Part shown: piece by piece, positions 45,235 through 55,475 of the stretch
How positions within the stretch are numbered: the stretch's first letter is position 1
Layout of the letters: each line of letters begins with the position of its first letter
Assembly: GCF_900090235.1 (NCBI RefSeq)
Contig: NZ_LT607750.1
Span: 4,517,001-4,581,000 of the forward strand
Reading direction: 5' to 3'
DNA: 64,000 nucleotides
Source of the DNA: Micromonospora echinaurantiaca
Lineage (GTDB): Bacteria > Actinomycetota > Actinomycetes > Mycobacteriales > Micromonosporaceae
Position numbers and translations under genes: made by a program
Notes under the pieces: model-generated
Seen by the model: the letters and a program-made list of their open reading frames with translations, nothing else
The model's database searches: none
Told to the model about the DNA's origin: nothing

Positions 45235-45355
45235 GGTTGCCTCCCTTCCCCGGTACGACCCTCGCGGCTGGCTGTTGCCGGCCGGTTGCCCCGGGGTGAC
45301 GGCTACGAACCAGGTGCGCGACCTGCGCCACACCCGACCCGCTAGCCGGCTCGGG

Positions 45356-46057
45356 TCAGGGGCCGGCCACCACCGGCGGTACGCCGACCAGGTCCAGCCG
45401 GTCGCCGAGGATCACCGCACTGGCCCGGACCAGCTGCGCCAGCCGGTCCACCTCGGTGCCGTGGAACGCCGGCGCGGCCAGCGGTTCGGTGTGTTCCCGG
45501 GCCACCACCAGCACCAGGCCGGCCCGGCCGAACGGGGCGACCGCGAAGTGGCCGCCGTCGGGCGTGCCGACCGCCCGGGCGCGCAGCGGGGTCACCTCCG
45601 GCAGCGGCGGCGGGACCGGCGCCCGCCAACTGGCCTGCCCGATGGTGGGCTGCCCGCCGCCGGCCCGGGTGGCCCAGTCCAACGGCACCACCGCGGCGAC
45701 CGCCCAGTCGGCGGCGAGCAGCCCGGGCACCGCGTCGACCAGGGTGGCGACCCCGTCGGCCGGGTTCGCCGCCACCTGGGCCAGCAGCTCGGCGTCCTGG
45801 CCGGTGGTGGTGGGCGCGCCGATCGCCCGCCACACCCCATCCACCCGTACCCCCGGGATCGCGGCGAGGCCGGCCAGCAGCCGCTCCACCCGGGCCGCGC
45901 CCGGCCACACCACGGTGAAGTCGTCCACCGCCCGCCCGCCGAGCCGCTCCAGCACCACCACCTGGACGATGTCCGCACCGGAGACGCCCATGGTGCGGGC
46001 CACCTGGCCGAGCGTGCCCGGGCGGTCCGGCAGCGTGACCCGAACTCGCAGCAACAT
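45356..46057 (-). CDS. ACT-domain amino-acid-binding protein
   Basis: A 233-residue protein with an N-terminal ACT domain (LRVRVTLPDRPGTLGQVARTMGVSGADIVQVVVLE) and a second less obvious domain (about 100-230; GFAVAPFGRAGLVLVVAREH type, GAF-like in character). Probably a stand-alone sensor of an amino acid. It precedes the ACT-GNAT gene by 121 nt on the same strand, so the pair may act together. ATG 46057 has GGAGGG 8 nt upstream. Ligand unknown. Confidence 0.78.
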   Translation of the reverse strand: MLLRVRVTLPDRPGTLGQVARTMGVSGADIVQVVVLERLGGRAVDDFTVVWPGAARVERLLAGLAAIPGVRVDGVWRAIGAPTTTGQDAELLAQVAANPADGVATLVDAVPGLLAADWAVAAVVPLDWATRAGGGQPTIGQASWRAPVPPPLPEVTPLRARAVGTPDGGHFAVAPFGRAGLVLVVAREHTEPLAAPAFHGTEVDRLAQLVRASAVILGDRLDLVGVPPVVAGP

Positions 46058-46172
46058 CTGTCTACCCTCCGCTCGGCGGGGCCGGCAGCGCGGCCGGCAG
46101 GCTGGGCACCAGCCTGGTCGGTGCCCATTTCGTCCCTGTTGCCGCGGCATGTCCCGGGGGCAAAATCCGACC

Positions 46173-46201
46173 TTGACAACCCGGTCGGGCTGCCATCAAC
46201 T
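46173..46201 (+). promoter_or_regulatory. Leaderless promoter of the kinase-like/ACAD operon
   Basis: -35 TTGACA (46173-46178, consensus) and -10 TCAACT (46196-46201) are 17 bp apart, and the ATG 46208 follows the -10 by 6 nt. No ribosome site. Confidence 0.6.
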
Positions 46202-46207
46202 AGTCGA

Positions 46208-47320
46208 ATGACCGATCCGGCCGTCGACGCGCTCCGGCCGGGGACCGCCCCGGCCACCCCGCCGGAGCGGGGCTCCACCCCCACGGCGTCCCCCGCCGGC
46301 CTCGACCTCGACCGGCTCGCCGGCTACCTCGCCGAGCACCGGCCCGAGCTGGCCACCGGCCCGCTGCGGGCCCGGCTGATCGCCGGCGGCAAGTCCAACC
46401 TGACCTACCTGCTGCGCGCCGGCGAGCACGAGGTCGTGCTGCGCCGCCCGCCGCTCGGGCACGTGCTGGCCACCGCGCACGACATGGCCCGCGAGTTCCG
46501 GGTGATCTCCGCGCTCGCCCGCACCGACGTGCCGGTGCCCGCGGCACTGCTGCACTGCCCGGATCCGGACGTGATCGGCGCGCCGTTCTACCTGATGGAA
46601 CGGGTGCCCGGCGAGGTGTTCCGCACCCGCGCCCAGACCGACCCGCTCAGCACCGAGCAGCGGCGGGAGCTGGCGATGGCGATGATGGACACCCTCGCCG
46701 CGCTGCACGCCGTAGAGCCGGCCTCGGTCGGGCTGGCCGACTTCGGCCGGCCGGAGGGCTACCTCGCCCGGCAGGTCCGCCGCTGGGCCGGGCAGCTGGA
46801 ACGCTCCCGCAGCCGGCCGCTGCCGGGCATCGAGGAGCTGCGCGACCTGCTCGCCGCCACCGCGCCCGAGGGCGCCAACGCGGGCCGGATCGTGCACGGC
46901 GACTACCGGCTGGACAACCTCCTCGCCACCGTCGACCCGGTGGCCGTCCGGGCGGTGCTCGACTGGGAGATGGCCACCCTGGGTGACCCGCTGGCCGACC
47001 TCGGGCTGCTGCTGACCTACTGGGACGTGCTCGGCGGCAGCGAGGCCGCGGCCGGCAACCCGGTCGCCGACGGGCTCGGCCCGCGCGCCGGCTTCCCCAC
47101 CGGCGGTGAGCTGATCGAGCGCTACGCCGGCCGGAGCGACGTCGACGTCGGCCCGCTGCACTGGCACGTCGCGCTCGGCTGCTTCAAGCTCGCGGTGATC
47201 TGCGAGGGCATCCACTACCGGCACACGCTGGGGCAGACCCTCGGCGAGGGCTTCGACCGGATCGGCGAGATGGTGGCACCGCTGGTCGCGCACGGGCTGA
47301 CCGCCGCCAGGGAGCGCTGA
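46208..47320 (+). CDS. Phosphotransferase-family (APH/ACAD10-like) protein
   Basis: A 370-residue kinase-fold protein: [20 protein letters not shown] nucleotide-binding strand, catalytic loop [13 protein letters not shown], metal-binding [16 protein letters not shown]. This family occurs fused or adjacent to acyl-CoA dehydrogenase (human ACAD10/11, bacterial LvaA) and phosphorylates 4-hydroxyacyl-CoAs for removal as a leaving group. The next gene, overlapping by 1 nt, is exactly such an acyl-CoA dehydrogenase, which supports that role over aminoglycoside resistance. Confidence 0.87.
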   Translation: MTDPAVDALRPGTAPATPPERGSTPTASPAGLDLDRLAGYLAEHRPELATGPLRARLIAGGKSNLTYLLRAGEHEVVLRRPPLGHVLATAHDMAREFRVISALARTDVPVPAALLHCPDPDVIGAPFYLMERVPGEVFRTRAQTDPLSTEQRRELAMAMMDTLAALHAVEPASVGLADFGRPEGYLARQVRRWAGQLERSRSRPLPGIEELRDLLAATAPEGANAGRIVHGDYRLDNLLATVDPVAVRAVLDWEMATLGDPLADLGLLLTYWDVLGGSEAAAGNPVADGLGPRAGFPTGGELIERYAGRSDVDVGPLHWHVALGCFKLAVICEGIHYRHTLGQTLGEGFDRIGEMVAPLVAHGLTAARER

Positions 47321-48543
47321 TGGACTTCGCGTACGACGCCCGCACCGAACAGCTGCGCGGTGAGCTGACCGCGTTCCTGACCGAGCACGTCTACCCGGCC
47401 GAGCCGGTGCACGCCGAGCAGGTCGCCGCCGCCGGCGACCCGTGGGCCCGGCCGCCGGTGATGGCCGAGCTGAAGGCCGAGGCGCGCCGGCGCGGCCTGT
47501 GGAACCTCTTCCTGCCCGACCCGCGCTACGGCGCCGGGCTGACCAACCTCCAGTACGCCCCGCTGGCCGAGCTGACCGGGCGCAGCCCGCACCTCGCCCC
47601 GGAGGCGGTCAACTGCGCCGCCCCGGACACCGGCAACATGGAACTGCTCGCCGAGTTCGGCTCCGACGCGCAGCGCAAGCGCTGGCTGGAGCCGCTGCTC
47701 GAGGGCGAGATCCGGTCGGCGTTCTGCATGACCGAGCCGGAGGTCGCCTCCTCCGACGCCACCAACATCGCCACCCGGATCACCCGCGACGGCGACGACT
47801 ACGTGATCAACGGCCGCAAGTGGTGGTCGTCGGGGGCGATGGACCCGCGCTGCGAGATCTTCATCGTGATGGGCAAGACCGACCCGGGCGCGGACCGCCA
47901 CCGGCAGCAGAGCATGGTGCTGGTTCCCCGGGACACCCCGGGGGTCACGGTCCGCCGGGGCATGACCGTGTTCGGCTACAGCGACGCCCCGCACGGCGGG
48001 CACGCCGAGATCGACTTCGTCGACGTACGGGTGCCGGCGGAGAACCTGATCGGCGCCGAGGGCGCCGGGTTCGCCATCGCCCAGGCCCGGCTCGGCCCCG
48101 GCCGCATCCACCACTGCATGCGACTGATCGGGATGGCCGAACGGGCCCTGGAACTGCTCTGCCGGCGGGCCGGCGAGCGGGTCGCGTTCGGCCGGCCGCT
48201 GGCCGAGCAGGGCGTGGTACGGGAGTGGATCGCCGAGTCCCGGGTGCGCATCGAGCAGGCCCGGCTGCTGGTGCTCAAGACCGCCTGGCTGATGGACACG
48301 GTCGGCAACAAGGGTGCGCACACCGAGATCCAGGCCATCAAGATCGCCACGCCGGCGATGGCCGAGTGGGTGATCGACAAGGCCATCCAGGCGCACGGCG
48401 GCGCCGGCGTCAGCCAGGACACCCCGCTGGCCGCGCTCTGGGCCCAGACCCGCACGCTGCGCCTCGCCGACGGCCCCGACGAGGTCCACAAGGCCTCCCT
48501 GGCCCGCCGCGAACTGCGCCGCTGGACCCACCCCTCCGCCTGA
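47320..48543 (+). CDS. Acyl-CoA dehydrogenase (ACAD11/LvaC-like)
   Basis: A 407-residue FAD acyl-CoA dehydrogenase: [21 protein letters not shown] flavin loop, [18 protein letters not shown], and C-terminal [56 protein letters not shown] and SSDATNI are characteristic of the ACAD10/11 branch. The ATG shares the A of the kinase TGA. Together the pair is proposed to convert 4-hydroxyacyl-CoA through a phosphorylated intermediate, inferred from LvaA-LvaC. Confidence 0.9.
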   Translation: MDFAYDARTEQLRGELTAFLTEHVYPAEPVHAEQVAAAGDPWARPPVMAELKAEARRRGLWNLFLPDPRYGAGLTNLQYAPLAELTGRSPHLAPEAVNCAAPDTGNMELLAEFGSDAQRKRWLEPLLEGEIRSAFCMTEPEVASSDATNIATRITRDGDDYVINGRKWWSSGAMDPRCEIFIVMGKTDPGADRHRQQSMVLVPRDTPGVTVRRGMTVFGYSDAPHGGHAEIDFVDVRVPAENLIGAEGAGFAIAQARLGPGRIHHCMRLIGMAERALELLCRRAGERVAFGRPLAEQGVVREWIAESRVRIEQARLLVLKTAWLMDTVGNKGAHTEIQAIKIATPAMAEWVIDKAIQAHGGAGVSQDTPLAALWAQTRTLRLADGPDEVHKASLARRELRRWTHPSA

Positions 48544-48581
48544 CCCCCGGCGCACCCCCACCCGGCCCCCTCCCGAGCCGG

Positions 48582-48638
48582 TGATCATGAAGTTGTTGCG
48601 CGCGACACCGGCGCGTCACGACAACAACTTCATGATCA
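48582..48638. terminator. Long hairpin between convergent genes
   Basis: A perfect 17-bp stem, TGATCATGAAGTTGTTG (48582-48598) with 48622-48638, loop 23 nt containing further CGCGC/GCGCG pairing, between the acyl-CoA dehydrogenase and cebR. Probably a bidirectional terminator. Confidence 0.75.
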
Positions 48639-48645
48639 GCGGGGG

Positions 48646-49692
48646 TCAGGCGGAGGCGCGTTCGATGAGTTGGGTGTCCAGGAGGATGTGGGGGGCGGGG
48701 AGTTCGTCGCCGCGGATCCGGGCGACCAGCAGCTGGGCCATCTGCCGGCCCATCTCCTCCACCGGCTGGAACACGGTGGTCAGCGGCGGGTCGGCCTGCC
48801 GGGCCACGGGCGCGTCGTCGAAGCCCACCACCGCCACGTCCTCGGGCACCCGCCGGCCCGCCTCGCGCAACGTCCGCAGCGCGCCGAACGCCATCAGGTC
48901 GGAGGCGACGAAGACCGCGTCCAGCTCAGGGCAGACCTCCAGCAGCCGCCGCATACCGGCCGCCCCGCTCTCCTCGCTGAAGTCCCCGTACGCCACCAAG
49001 TCCGGGTTGACCCCGCCCCCGGCGGCCCGGATCGCCTCCGTGTAGCCGGTCAACCGGGCCAGGCCGGCGCCCATGTCCTGGGGGCCGGCGATGGTGGCGA
49101 TCCGCCGCCGCCCCCGGCCGGCCAGGTACTCGACGGCGCGGCGGGCGCCCCCGACGTTGTCCACGTCGACGTACCAGGCCGGCTGGGCGCCCGGCTGCAG
49201 CATCCGGGCCGGGCGGCCGCCGAGCACGGCGGGCAGGCCGCGCTCCTCCAGCAGGGTGGGCAGCGGGTCGGCGTCGTGCAGCGACAGCAGCAGCACCCCG
49301 TCGACGTGCTGGTTGGTCAGGTGGTGCTCGACCCGTTCCCGCTCCACCGGGGACTGCGCCATGGCCAGCCAGAGCTGCATCGGCGTCTCCAGCAACGCGG
49401 AGCTGATGCCGCGCACGATGCCGGCGAAGAACGGCTCGGTGAAGACCCGGTCGCCGGACTCGGAGACGACCAGCGCGACGGAGTCGGTGCGCTGGGTGAC
49501 CAGGGCGCGGGCGGCCCGGTTCGGCACGTACCCCAGCTCGGCGATGGCCTGCTGCACCGCGGCCCGGGCCTCGGGGCTCACCTGGGGCGAGCCGTTGACC
49601 ACGCGGGACACCGTCCCGCGGCCGACGCCGGCGCGGGCGGCGACCGCGTCGAGGGTCGGGCGGCCGAGCGACCGGGTGCGCTGCGTTGTCAT
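48646..49692 (-). CDS. cebR: LacI-family repressor CebR
   Basis: A 348-residue LacI regulator: HTH PTLDAVAARAGVGRGTVSRVVNGSPQVSPEARAAV and hinge, then a periplasmic-binding-like domain (DSVALVVSESGDRVFTEPFFAGIVRGI ... DAVFVASDLMAFGAL). Its genes are arranged as in Streptomyces, next to cebEFG and bglC. Streptomyces CebR binds TGGGAGCGCTCCCA and releases on cellobiose; near-identical boxes stand before cebE and the Cel9A-type cellulase. ATG 49692 has GGAGGAG upstream. Identity rests on context plus the operator sequence. Confidence 0.9.
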   Translation of the reverse strand: MTTQRTRSLGRPTLDAVAARAGVGRGTVSRVVNGSPQVSPEARAAVQQAIAELGYVPNRAARALVTQRTDSVALVVSESGDRVFTEPFFAGIVRGISSALLETPMQLWLAMAQSPVERERVEHHLTNQHVDGVLLLSLHDADPLPTLLEERGLPAVLGGRPARMLQPGAQPAWYVDVDNVGGARRAVEYLAGRGRRRIATIAGPQDMGAGLARLTGYTEAIRAAGGGVNPDLVAYGDFSEESGAAGMRRLLEVCPELDAVFVASDLMAFGALRTLREAGRRVPEDVAVVGFDDAPVARQADPPLTTVFQPVEEMGRQMAQLLVARIRGDELPAPHILLDTQLIERASA

Positions 49693-49774
49693 GGTCTGCT
49701 CCTCCGACGTCGGGCGGACCCGGCGCACCTCGCGGGAGGTGGCGCCGGGACCGCCCGGTGCTGGCTGGTCCTCG

Positions 49775-51208
49775 CTATTGTGCGGCCAGACCGTTGCGTC
49801 GGATCACCTCGGCGTACCACCTGGCGCTGGACTTGGGGATGCGGGCCTGGCTGTCGTAGTCGACGTAGATCATGCCGAACCGCTTGGTGTAACCCCAGGC
49901 CCACTCGAAATTATCCATCAGCGACCAGGCGAAGTAGCCGCGCAGGGGCACCCCGGCGCTGATCGCCTCGTGGGAGGCGCGCAGGTGGGCGTCGAAGTAG
50001 GCGAGCCGGTCGGTGTCGTCGACCTGCCCGTCGACCACCACGTCGACGAACGCCGAGCCGTTCTCGGTGACGTAGAGCGGCAGGTCGGTGTACTGCTCGT
50101 GCACCCGGCGCAGCGTCTCCACCAGGCCCGGCGCGTCGATCTCCCACTCCATGTCGGTCACCGGCACCCCCCGGGTGACGAACCGGACGTCCTCGCTGCC
50201 CGGCCAGCAGGACGGCGACCGCCAGTACTTCTCCGGCGCGACACCCTCCACCGGGGCGGCCACCACGTGCCGGCTGTAGTAGTTGACCCCGACCAGGTCC
50301 AGCGGGGTGGAGATCACCGCCAGGTCACCGTCGCGTACGTGCCCGAAGTCGGTGACGGTGGCCAGATCGGCCTGCAGGTCGGCCGGGTACGACCCGCGCA
50401 GCAGCGGGTCCAGGAAGAAGCGGTTGGCCAACCCGTCGATCCGCCGCGCGGCGTCCGCGTCGGCGGGCGAGTCGCTGGCCGGGGTGACCGGGTAGAGGTT
50501 GACGGTCACCCCCACCTCGGCCGACGGCCGGGCCGCGCGCAGCGCCCGTACGGCGAGGCCGTGGCCGAGCATCAGGTGGTGCCCGGCCCGGACCGCGTCC
50601 GCCCCGTTGGAGCGGCCCGGCGCGTGCGCGCCGGAGCCGTAGCCGAGAAACGCCGAGCACCACGGCTCGTTGAGCGTGGTCCAGTAGCGCACCCGGTCGC
50701 CGAGGGCGTCCGCGACGAGTTGGGTGTAGTCGGCGAACCGGCCCGCGGTGTCCCGGGCCGGCCAGCCGCCGGCGTCCTCCAGCGGCTGCGGCAGGTCCCA
50801 GTGGTAGAGGGTGAGCCACGGCTCGATGCCGTGGGCCAGCAGCCCGTCGACCAGCCGCCGGTAGAAGTCCAGCCCCTCGGCGTTGGCCGGGCCGGAGCCG
50901 CCGGGCTGCACCCGCGGCCAGGAGACCGAGAACCGGTACGACTTCAGCCCCAGTTCGGCCATCAGCGCGATGTCGGCGTCGAGCCGGTGATAGTGGTCGC
51001 AGGCCACGTCGCCGGTGTGCCCGGCGACCACCCGCCCCGGCGTGTGGCTGAAGGTGTCCCAGATCGACGGGGCCCGGCCGCCCTCGGCCGCCGCGCCCTC
51101 GATCTGGTACGCCGCGGTGGCGGCGCCCCAGAGGAAGCCGGGCGGGAAGGTCAGCGGCGGGCGCTCGTCGAGCACGCCGAGGGCGGGTGGGGTGGCGGGG
51201 TTGCTCAC
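49775..51208 (-). CDS. bglC: GH1 beta-glucosidase
   Basis: A 477-residue cytoplasmic GH1 enzyme that cleaves imported cellobiose and cello-oligosaccharides to glucose. N-terminal [17 protein letters not shown], acid/base TLNEPW (about E180), nucleophile YVTENGSAF (about E380), and [18 protein letters not shown] are complete. GTG 51208 overlaps the cebG stop (GTGA, 51205-51208), so it is translated with the transporter. No signal peptide. Confidence 0.94.
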   Translation of the reverse strand: MSNPATPPALGVLDERPPLTFPPGFLWGAATAAYQIEGAAAEGGRAPSIWDTFSHTPGRVVAGHTGDVACDHYHRLDADIALMAELGLKSYRFSVSWPRVQPGGSGPANAEGLDFYRRLVDGLLAHGIEPWLTLYHWDLPQPLEDAGGWPARDTAGRFADYTQLVADALGDRVRYWTTLNEPWCSAFLGYGSGAHAPGRSNGADAVRAGHHLMLGHGLAVRALRAARPSAEVGVTVNLYPVTPASDSPADADAARRIDGLANRFFLDPLLRGSYPADLQADLATVTDFGHVRDGDLAVISTPLDLVGVNYYSRHVVAAPVEGVAPEKYWRSPSCWPGSEDVRFVTRGVPVTDMEWEIDAPGLVETLRRVHEQYTDLPLYVTENGSAFVDVVVDGQVDDTDRLAYFDAHLRASHEAISAGVPLRGYFAWSLMDNFEWAWGYTKRFGMIYVDYDSQARIPKSSARWYAEVIRRNGLAAQ

Positions 51209-52113
51209 GACTTGACGGCGCCTTCCATGATGCCGCCGATGATCTGGCGGCCGAAGATGATGAACACGATCAGCAACGGCAGGGTCGCCAGCGCGGTGCC
51301 GGCGAACAGGGCCACATAGTCCGTCTGGTACGGCCCGGAGGAGAGGATCTTCAGGGAGTACTGCACCGTCGGAGTGTCCGGGGTGAGCACGATGAACGGC
51401 CAGAGGAACTCGTTCCAGGTCTGCATGAAGGTCAGCAGGCCGAGTACCGCCGCGGCCGGACGCAGCGCGGGCAGCACGACGTTCCAGTAGATCCGCCAGG
51501 TGGAACAGCCGTCCAGCCGGGCCGCCTCGATCAACTCGTCGCTGATCGCGGACATGGCGTACTGGCGCATCATGAACACCCCGAAGCCCTGCACCAGGAA
51601 CGGCACGATGACCGCCTGCAGGGTGCCGGTCCACTCCAGCTCGACCATCATCATGTAGAGCGGGATGACGCCGAGCTGGGTCGGCACCATCATGGTCAGG
51701 ATGATGACCAGCAGCAGCGCGTTGCTGCCCCGGAACTTGAGCTTGGCGAAGGCGAAGCCCGCCAGGCTGGAGAAGAAGATCACCGAGATGGTGACCACAC
51801 TCGACACCACCGCCGAGTTGACCAGGCCGTAGACGAACGCCGCGTCCTCGTTGGCCAGCATCCGGTCGATGTTGTTGAACAGCTGGTCGCCGGGGACCGG
51901 CGGCATCTCGTAGACCGCGCTGTTGTCCCGGGAGGCGATGATGAACGACCAGATGATCGGGAAGACCGAGAGCACCGAGCCCATGATCAGCGCGAGGTAG
52001 GTCAACGGGCTGGCCTGCCAGAGCTGAGCGCCGGGCACCCGGCCGCGCCGGCGGCGCCGCGGGGCCGGCGGGGGTGGGGCCACCGACCGGGGAAGGGTCT
52101 GCGCGGTGGTCAC
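51205..52113 (-). CDS. cebG: Cellobiose/cello-oligosaccharide ABC transporter permease CebG
   Basis: A 302-residue permease with six membrane helices and the EAA loop [24 protein letters not shown]; extended cytoplasmic N-terminus with a [13 protein letters not shown] stretch. It overlaps cebF (52110-52113) and bglC. The matching ATPase (MsiK in Streptomyces) is not encoded here and presumably lies elsewhere, shared by several sugar importers. Confidence 0.92.
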   Translation of the reverse strand: MTTAQTLPRSVAPPPPAPRRRRRGRVPGAQLWQASPLTYLALIMGSVLSVFPIIWSFIIASRDNSAVYEMPPVPGDQLFNNIDRMLANEDAAFVYGLVNSAVVSSVVTISVIFFSSLAGFAFAKLKFRGSNALLLVIILTMMVPTQLGVIPLYMMMVELEWTGTLQAVIVPFLVQGFGVFMMRQYAMSAISDELIEAARLDGCSTWRIYWNVVLPALRPAAAVLGLLTFMQTWNEFLWPFIVLTPDTPTVQYSLKILSSGPYQTDYVALFAGTALATLPLLIVFIIFGRQIIGGIMEGAVKS

Positions 52114-53093
52114 TTCTTCTCCCCCTTCACCGAACGGCGTACCAGCGCGAAGTTGATCAGCGCGAAGATGATGATCATCATGAAGAGCAGCCAGGACATC
52201 GCCGAGCCGTAGCCGTACTCGGCGTTGCCGGTGAAGGTCTGCTCGTAGATGTACATGGCCAGGGTCTGGAACTGGTGGTCGGCGCCGCCACGGACCAGAC
52301 CGAACCCGTACATCAGGGGCTCGGTGAAGATCTGGAAGCCACCGATGGTGGAGATGACGACCGTGAAGAGGATCGTCGGCCGGATCAGCGGCACGGTGAT
52401 CGTCCAGAACTGCCGCCAGGCCGAGGCGCCGTCCAGCGCGGCCGACTCGTACAGGTCCTTCGGGATGGCCTGCATGGCGCCGAGGTAGATCAGCGCGTTG
52501 TAGCCGGTCCACCGCCAGTCGACCATGAACGAGATCGCGAACCAGGAGGCGTAGCGGTTGTCCCGCCAGGCGATCGGATCGAAACCCACGGTGCCGAGCA
52601 GCCAGTTGATCAGGCCGTACCGGTCCGCGAAGATCAGCGCGAAGATGATCCCGACCGCCGCCACCGAGGTGATGTTGGGGATGAGGATGCCCATCCGCAG
52701 CACCGTGCGGGCCCGCATCTGCCGGTTCAGCAGGTTGGCGAGGAGCAGCGCCACGACGAGCTGGGGCACGGTGCTGAGGATGAAGATGCCGACGGTGTTG
52801 TACGCCGCGTTCCAGAACTGGGCGTCCGCCATCAGGACGCGGTAGTTCTCCAGCCCCGCGAACTCCTTGGTGCCGCTGAGCAACTCGTAGTCGAAGAGCG
52901 AGACGTAGACGGTGTAGAGGACCGGGAAGAGGCCGAAGACCCCGAAGAGGACGAAGAACGGAGCGATGTAGAGGTACGGGGAGTACTTGATGTCCCAACG
53001 GCCGAGTCGGAACGACGGGCGCCGGTGTTGCGGGGTGGACTGGGGCGGGGAGGCGGCAGCCGATGGTGGCACCGCGCCGACGGTGGAACTCAT
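52110..53093 (-). CDS. cebF: Cellobiose/cello-oligosaccharide ABC transporter permease CebF
   Basis: A 327-residue permease of the MalF/UgpA type with six helices and an EAA loop ([25 protein letters not shown]). An N-terminal 30-residue Pro/Ser tail precedes the first helix. ATG 53093 is preceded by GGAAGGA. It follows cebE by 152 nt, a gap that holds only a processed leader or mild terminator. Confidence 0.92.
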   Translation of the reverse strand: MSSTVGAVPPSAAASPPQSTPQHRRPSFRLGRWDIKYSPYLYIAPFFVLFGVFGLFPVLYTVYVSLFDYELLSGTKEFAGLENYRVLMADAQFWNAAYNTVGIFILSTVPQLVVALLLANLLNRQMRARTVLRMGILIPNITSVAAVGIIFALIFADRYGLINWLLGTVGFDPIAWRDNRYASWFAISFMVDWRWTGYNALIYLGAMQAIPKDLYESAALDGASAWRQFWTITVPLIRPTILFTVVISTIGGFQIFTEPLMYGFGLVRGGADHQFQTLAMYIYEQTFTGNAEYGYGSAMSWLLFMMIIIFALINFALVRRSVKGEKK

Positions 53094-53245
53094 TGCGGGT
53101 CCTTCCGGAAGTTGGGCGTTGGTGACCTCGGCGCAGGTCGCCGTCGGGCGTCCGCGGGGTCGGCGCCCACACCCGGGCCGGGTGTGGGCGCCGCCGCCGG
53201 TCCGCGGGCACCTGACGCCCGCGGACCCGGCAGGTCACCGGCGAC

Positions 53246-54556
53246 TCAGCTGGCCGCCTTCTTGGCCTCGTCCATCGCCTTCTTCCAGGCCGCGTCGGAG
53301 CTGACCCGGCCGCGCTCGGCCGCCTGCATCTGCGGCTCGACGATGGTCTCCCAGATCTGCTGGTGCTTGGCGCCGAGGAAGACCGGCTTCATGTTCTTGA
53401 CGCTCTCACCGAAGATCTTGCCGGTGGGCGCGCCGCTGAAGTACTCGCTGGTCTTGTCCTTGAACGCGGGGTCCTCGAGGCCGGCGATGTCGGACGGCAT
53501 GGCGCCCGCCTCCTTGAACGCCGCCAGGTGCCCCTCCTTGCTGGTCAGGTACTTGGCCAGCAGGTACGCCTCCTTCGGGTGTTTGGTCTGGGCCGGGACG
53601 GCGAGGTACGACCCGCCCCAGTTGCCACCCCCGCCGGGGATCCGGGCGATGTCCCACTTGCCGGCGTTCGCCGGGCCGGAGCGCTGGGCGATGACGCCCT
53701 CGGTCATCCAGGCCGGGCAGGGCAGGGTGGCGAAGGCGGAGTTCTTGAAGGCCGCGTCCCAGTCGGCGCTCCACCGCTGCGCCTTGGCGGTGAGGCCGTC
53801 GGCGGCCATCTGCAGGCCCATGTCCCAGGTCTGCTTGACCACCGGGTTGGTGTCACCGATGAACTTGTTGTCCTTGTCGAAGAAGAACGTCTCGGAGTTC
53901 TGCATGACGTGCGGCTGCATCAGGCTGGTGGCGCTGTCCAGCCAGGCCGCCTTGACCTTGCCGCTGGCCTTGAACTCCTTGCCCAGCGCGATGTAGTCCT
54001 GCCAGGTGCTCATCCGCTGGGAGACCTGTTCGCGGTCGGTGGGCAGGCCCGCCTGCTGGAACAGGTCCTTGCGGTAGCACATGGCCAGGCCGCCGACGTC
54101 GGTGCCGAGCCCGATCAGCTTCTTACCGTCCGGCGTCAGCGCGTTGTTCCACTTCCACTCGGGGAAGTTGGCCTTCAGCTCACCGGCGCCCAGGTCGAGC
54201 AGGTTGGTGAACTTGTCGTGGTTCTGGACGTACCCGAGCAGGACGCCCTCCTCCAGACCGACGACGTCGCCGGCCCCGCTGCCCGCGGCGAGCCACTGCA
54301 CCAGCTTCGGCTGGAAGTCGCGCAGCTCGCCCATCTTCTGGTGCTCGACCTTGATGTTCGGGTTGGCCGCCTCGAAGTCCTTGATGGCCTGGTCGTAGCC
54401 GAAGTTCTGGAAGGTCTGCAGGACCAGCTTGACCTGTCCACCCTCGCCGCTTGCCTCGTCGTCGTTCTTCTTGCTGCACGCCGTGCTGCCAAGGGCCACG
54501 CCCACGGCGAGCGCGGCGACCGCGACAGTGCGGAATCGGCGCCCGATGACGCTCAT
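53246..54556 (-). CDS. cebE: Cello-oligosaccharide-binding lipoprotein CebE
   Basis: A 436-residue extracellular solute-binding protein (SBP_bac_1). The signal peptide ends in a lipobox (LGSTAC-S, cysteine about 27), so it is anchored in the membrane by lipid. The mature part has the family loop FEAANPNIKVEHQKMGEL and LNPVV/DGLTAKAQRW regions. First gene of cebEFG-bglC. ATG 54556 has GAGAGGGG upstream. CebR boxes lie 140-206 bp upstream. Substrate class from context: cellobiose and longer cello-oligosaccharides. Confidence 0.92.
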   Translation of the reverse strand: MSVIGRRFRTVAVAALAVGVALGSTACSKKNDDEASGEGGQVKLVLQTFQNFGYDQAIKDFEAANPNIKVEHQKMGELRDFQPKLVQWLAAGSGAGDVVGLEEGVLLGYVQNHDKFTNLLDLGAGELKANFPEWKWNNALTPDGKKLIGLGTDVGGLAMCYRKDLFQQAGLPTDREQVSQRMSTWQDYIALGKEFKASGKVKAAWLDSATSLMQPHVMQNSETFFFDKDNKFIGDTNPVVKQTWDMGLQMAADGLTAKAQRWSADWDAAFKNSAFATLPCPAWMTEGVIAQRSGPANAGKWDIARIPGGGGNWGGSYLAVPAQTKHPKEAYLLAKYLTSKEGHLAAFKEAGAMPSDIAGLEDPAFKDKTSEYFSGAPTGKIFGESVKNMKPVFLGAKHQQIWETIVEPQMQAAERGRVSSDAAWKKAMDEAKKAAS

Positions 54557-54695
54557 CCCTGACCCCTCTCAAGTGGTTCGTGTGGTGGTTGCGGATGCCT
54601 GACGCTGCTTCGTCGGTGGTGGCTTCCGGAGGTGTTCCAGGCTCGTGTGAGGTCCGCCCGCCGCCGAGCCGGGCGCCGAGCGAGTGCGCACCCGT

Positions 54696-54709
54696 CGGGA
54701 GCGCTCCCA
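54696..54709. promoter_or_regulatory. CebR box 1 upstream of cebE
   Basis: CGGGAGCGCTCCCA, 13 of 14 matches to TGGGAGCGCTCCCA and identical to the box at 40924-40937, about 140 bp upstream of the cebE start. Confidence 0.88.
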
Positions 54710-54748
54710 TGAGATTGCTGGGGTGTGTCGAGGGTGTCAATAGGTCGA

Positions 54749-54762
54749 TGGGAGCGTTCCCA
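54749..54762. promoter_or_regulatory. CebR box 2 upstream of cebE
   Basis: TGGGAGCGTTCCCA, 13 of 14 matches to the CebR consensus, 53 bp beyond box 1 (five helical turns), which would favour cooperative or looped binding. The rest of 54557-54894 contains no gene. Confidence 0.8.
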
Positions 54763-54894
54763 GATCGTTACCGCGTCCGGCGCTGGGCGGCGATCGCACG
54801 GCAGGGCGCAGGGGTGACCGCCCGTCGGCGGAAGGGACGCCGCAGGGACTGGTCGCGCGTCAGCGGGAGGGGCCGCGGCCGGGGGCGGTCGCGT

Positions 54895-55440
54895 TCAGCA
54901 GAAGCGGCGCAGCAGGGTGTCGGCCCGACCCGGGTCGAAGGCGGCCGGATCGAAGCGGTCGCCCACCCACTCCCGCATCGACCGGTGCTCCGGATGACGC
55001 GGGTCGGCCAGCGCGGCCAGCAGGGCGTGGTAGCCGACCGGGCCGCCGATGTCCTCCGGCGGGCAGGCCCGCGCGCCGTCCAGGCAGGACGGATAGCGCA
55101 CCTCCGGGTCGGCGGTCACCGCGTCCTCCACCACCAGGTCGTGCTCCCACCAGTCGCCGAAGTCGTACGTGTAGTGGAACCGGCTGCCCTTGCCCACCAC
55201 CGCGTCGAGGCGGACGTCCAGCTCGTCGGTGAGCGCCAGTTCGCCGTCCGGGTCGGGCTCGCCGTACTGGATGCCGTCGATCTCGAACGAGTGCAGGTGG
55301 CAGTCGCGCCAGCCCATTCCGTGCTGCACCACCCGGTGCAGCCGGTCGAGGGTGTAACCACCGGGGACGAGCACCCGGCGCCAGACCGTCGGCCGGACCC
55401 CGGCCAGGGAAATCTTCAGCTGGAAGATCTGACGCGGCAT
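54895..55440 (-). CDS. Plasmid pRiA4b ORF-3-like protein
   Basis: A 181-residue protein of the pRiA4b Orf3-like family: IFQLKISLAGVRPTVWRRVLVPGGYTLDRLHRVVQHGMGWRDCHLHSFEI, then FHYTYDFGDWWEHDLVVE and CLDGARACPPEDIGGPVGYHALLAAL. The YDFGDxWxHD motif marks the family; function unknown. Divergent from the small Cys-rich peptide gene, with 35 bp between the two starts. Confidence 0.9.
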   Translation of the reverse strand: MPRQIFQLKISLAGVRPTVWRRVLVPGGYTLDRLHRVVQHGMGWRDCHLHSFEIDGIQYGEPDPDGELALTDELDVRLDAVVGKGSRFHYTYDFGDWWEHDLVVEDAVTADPEVRYPSCLDGARACPPEDIGGPVGYHALLAALADPRHPEHRSMREWVGDRFDPAAFDPGRADTLLRRFC

Positions 55441-55462
55441 GCTGCTCCATCCTCCCTCGGCA

Positions 55463-55468
55463 TAGGCT
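55463..55468 (+). promoter_or_regulatory. -10 element for the leaderless Cys-rich peptide/reductase transcript
   Basis: TAGGCT lies 7 nt before the ATG 55476; no ribosome site is visible. Confidence 0.5.
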
Positions 55469-55475
55469 TGCCAGC

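Noticed and set aside
46208..47320. Aminoglycoside phosphotransferase resistance gene
   Set aside because: The fold is shared, but overlap with an ACAD11-type dehydrogenase and lack of resistance-enzyme context point to acyl-CoA metabolism.
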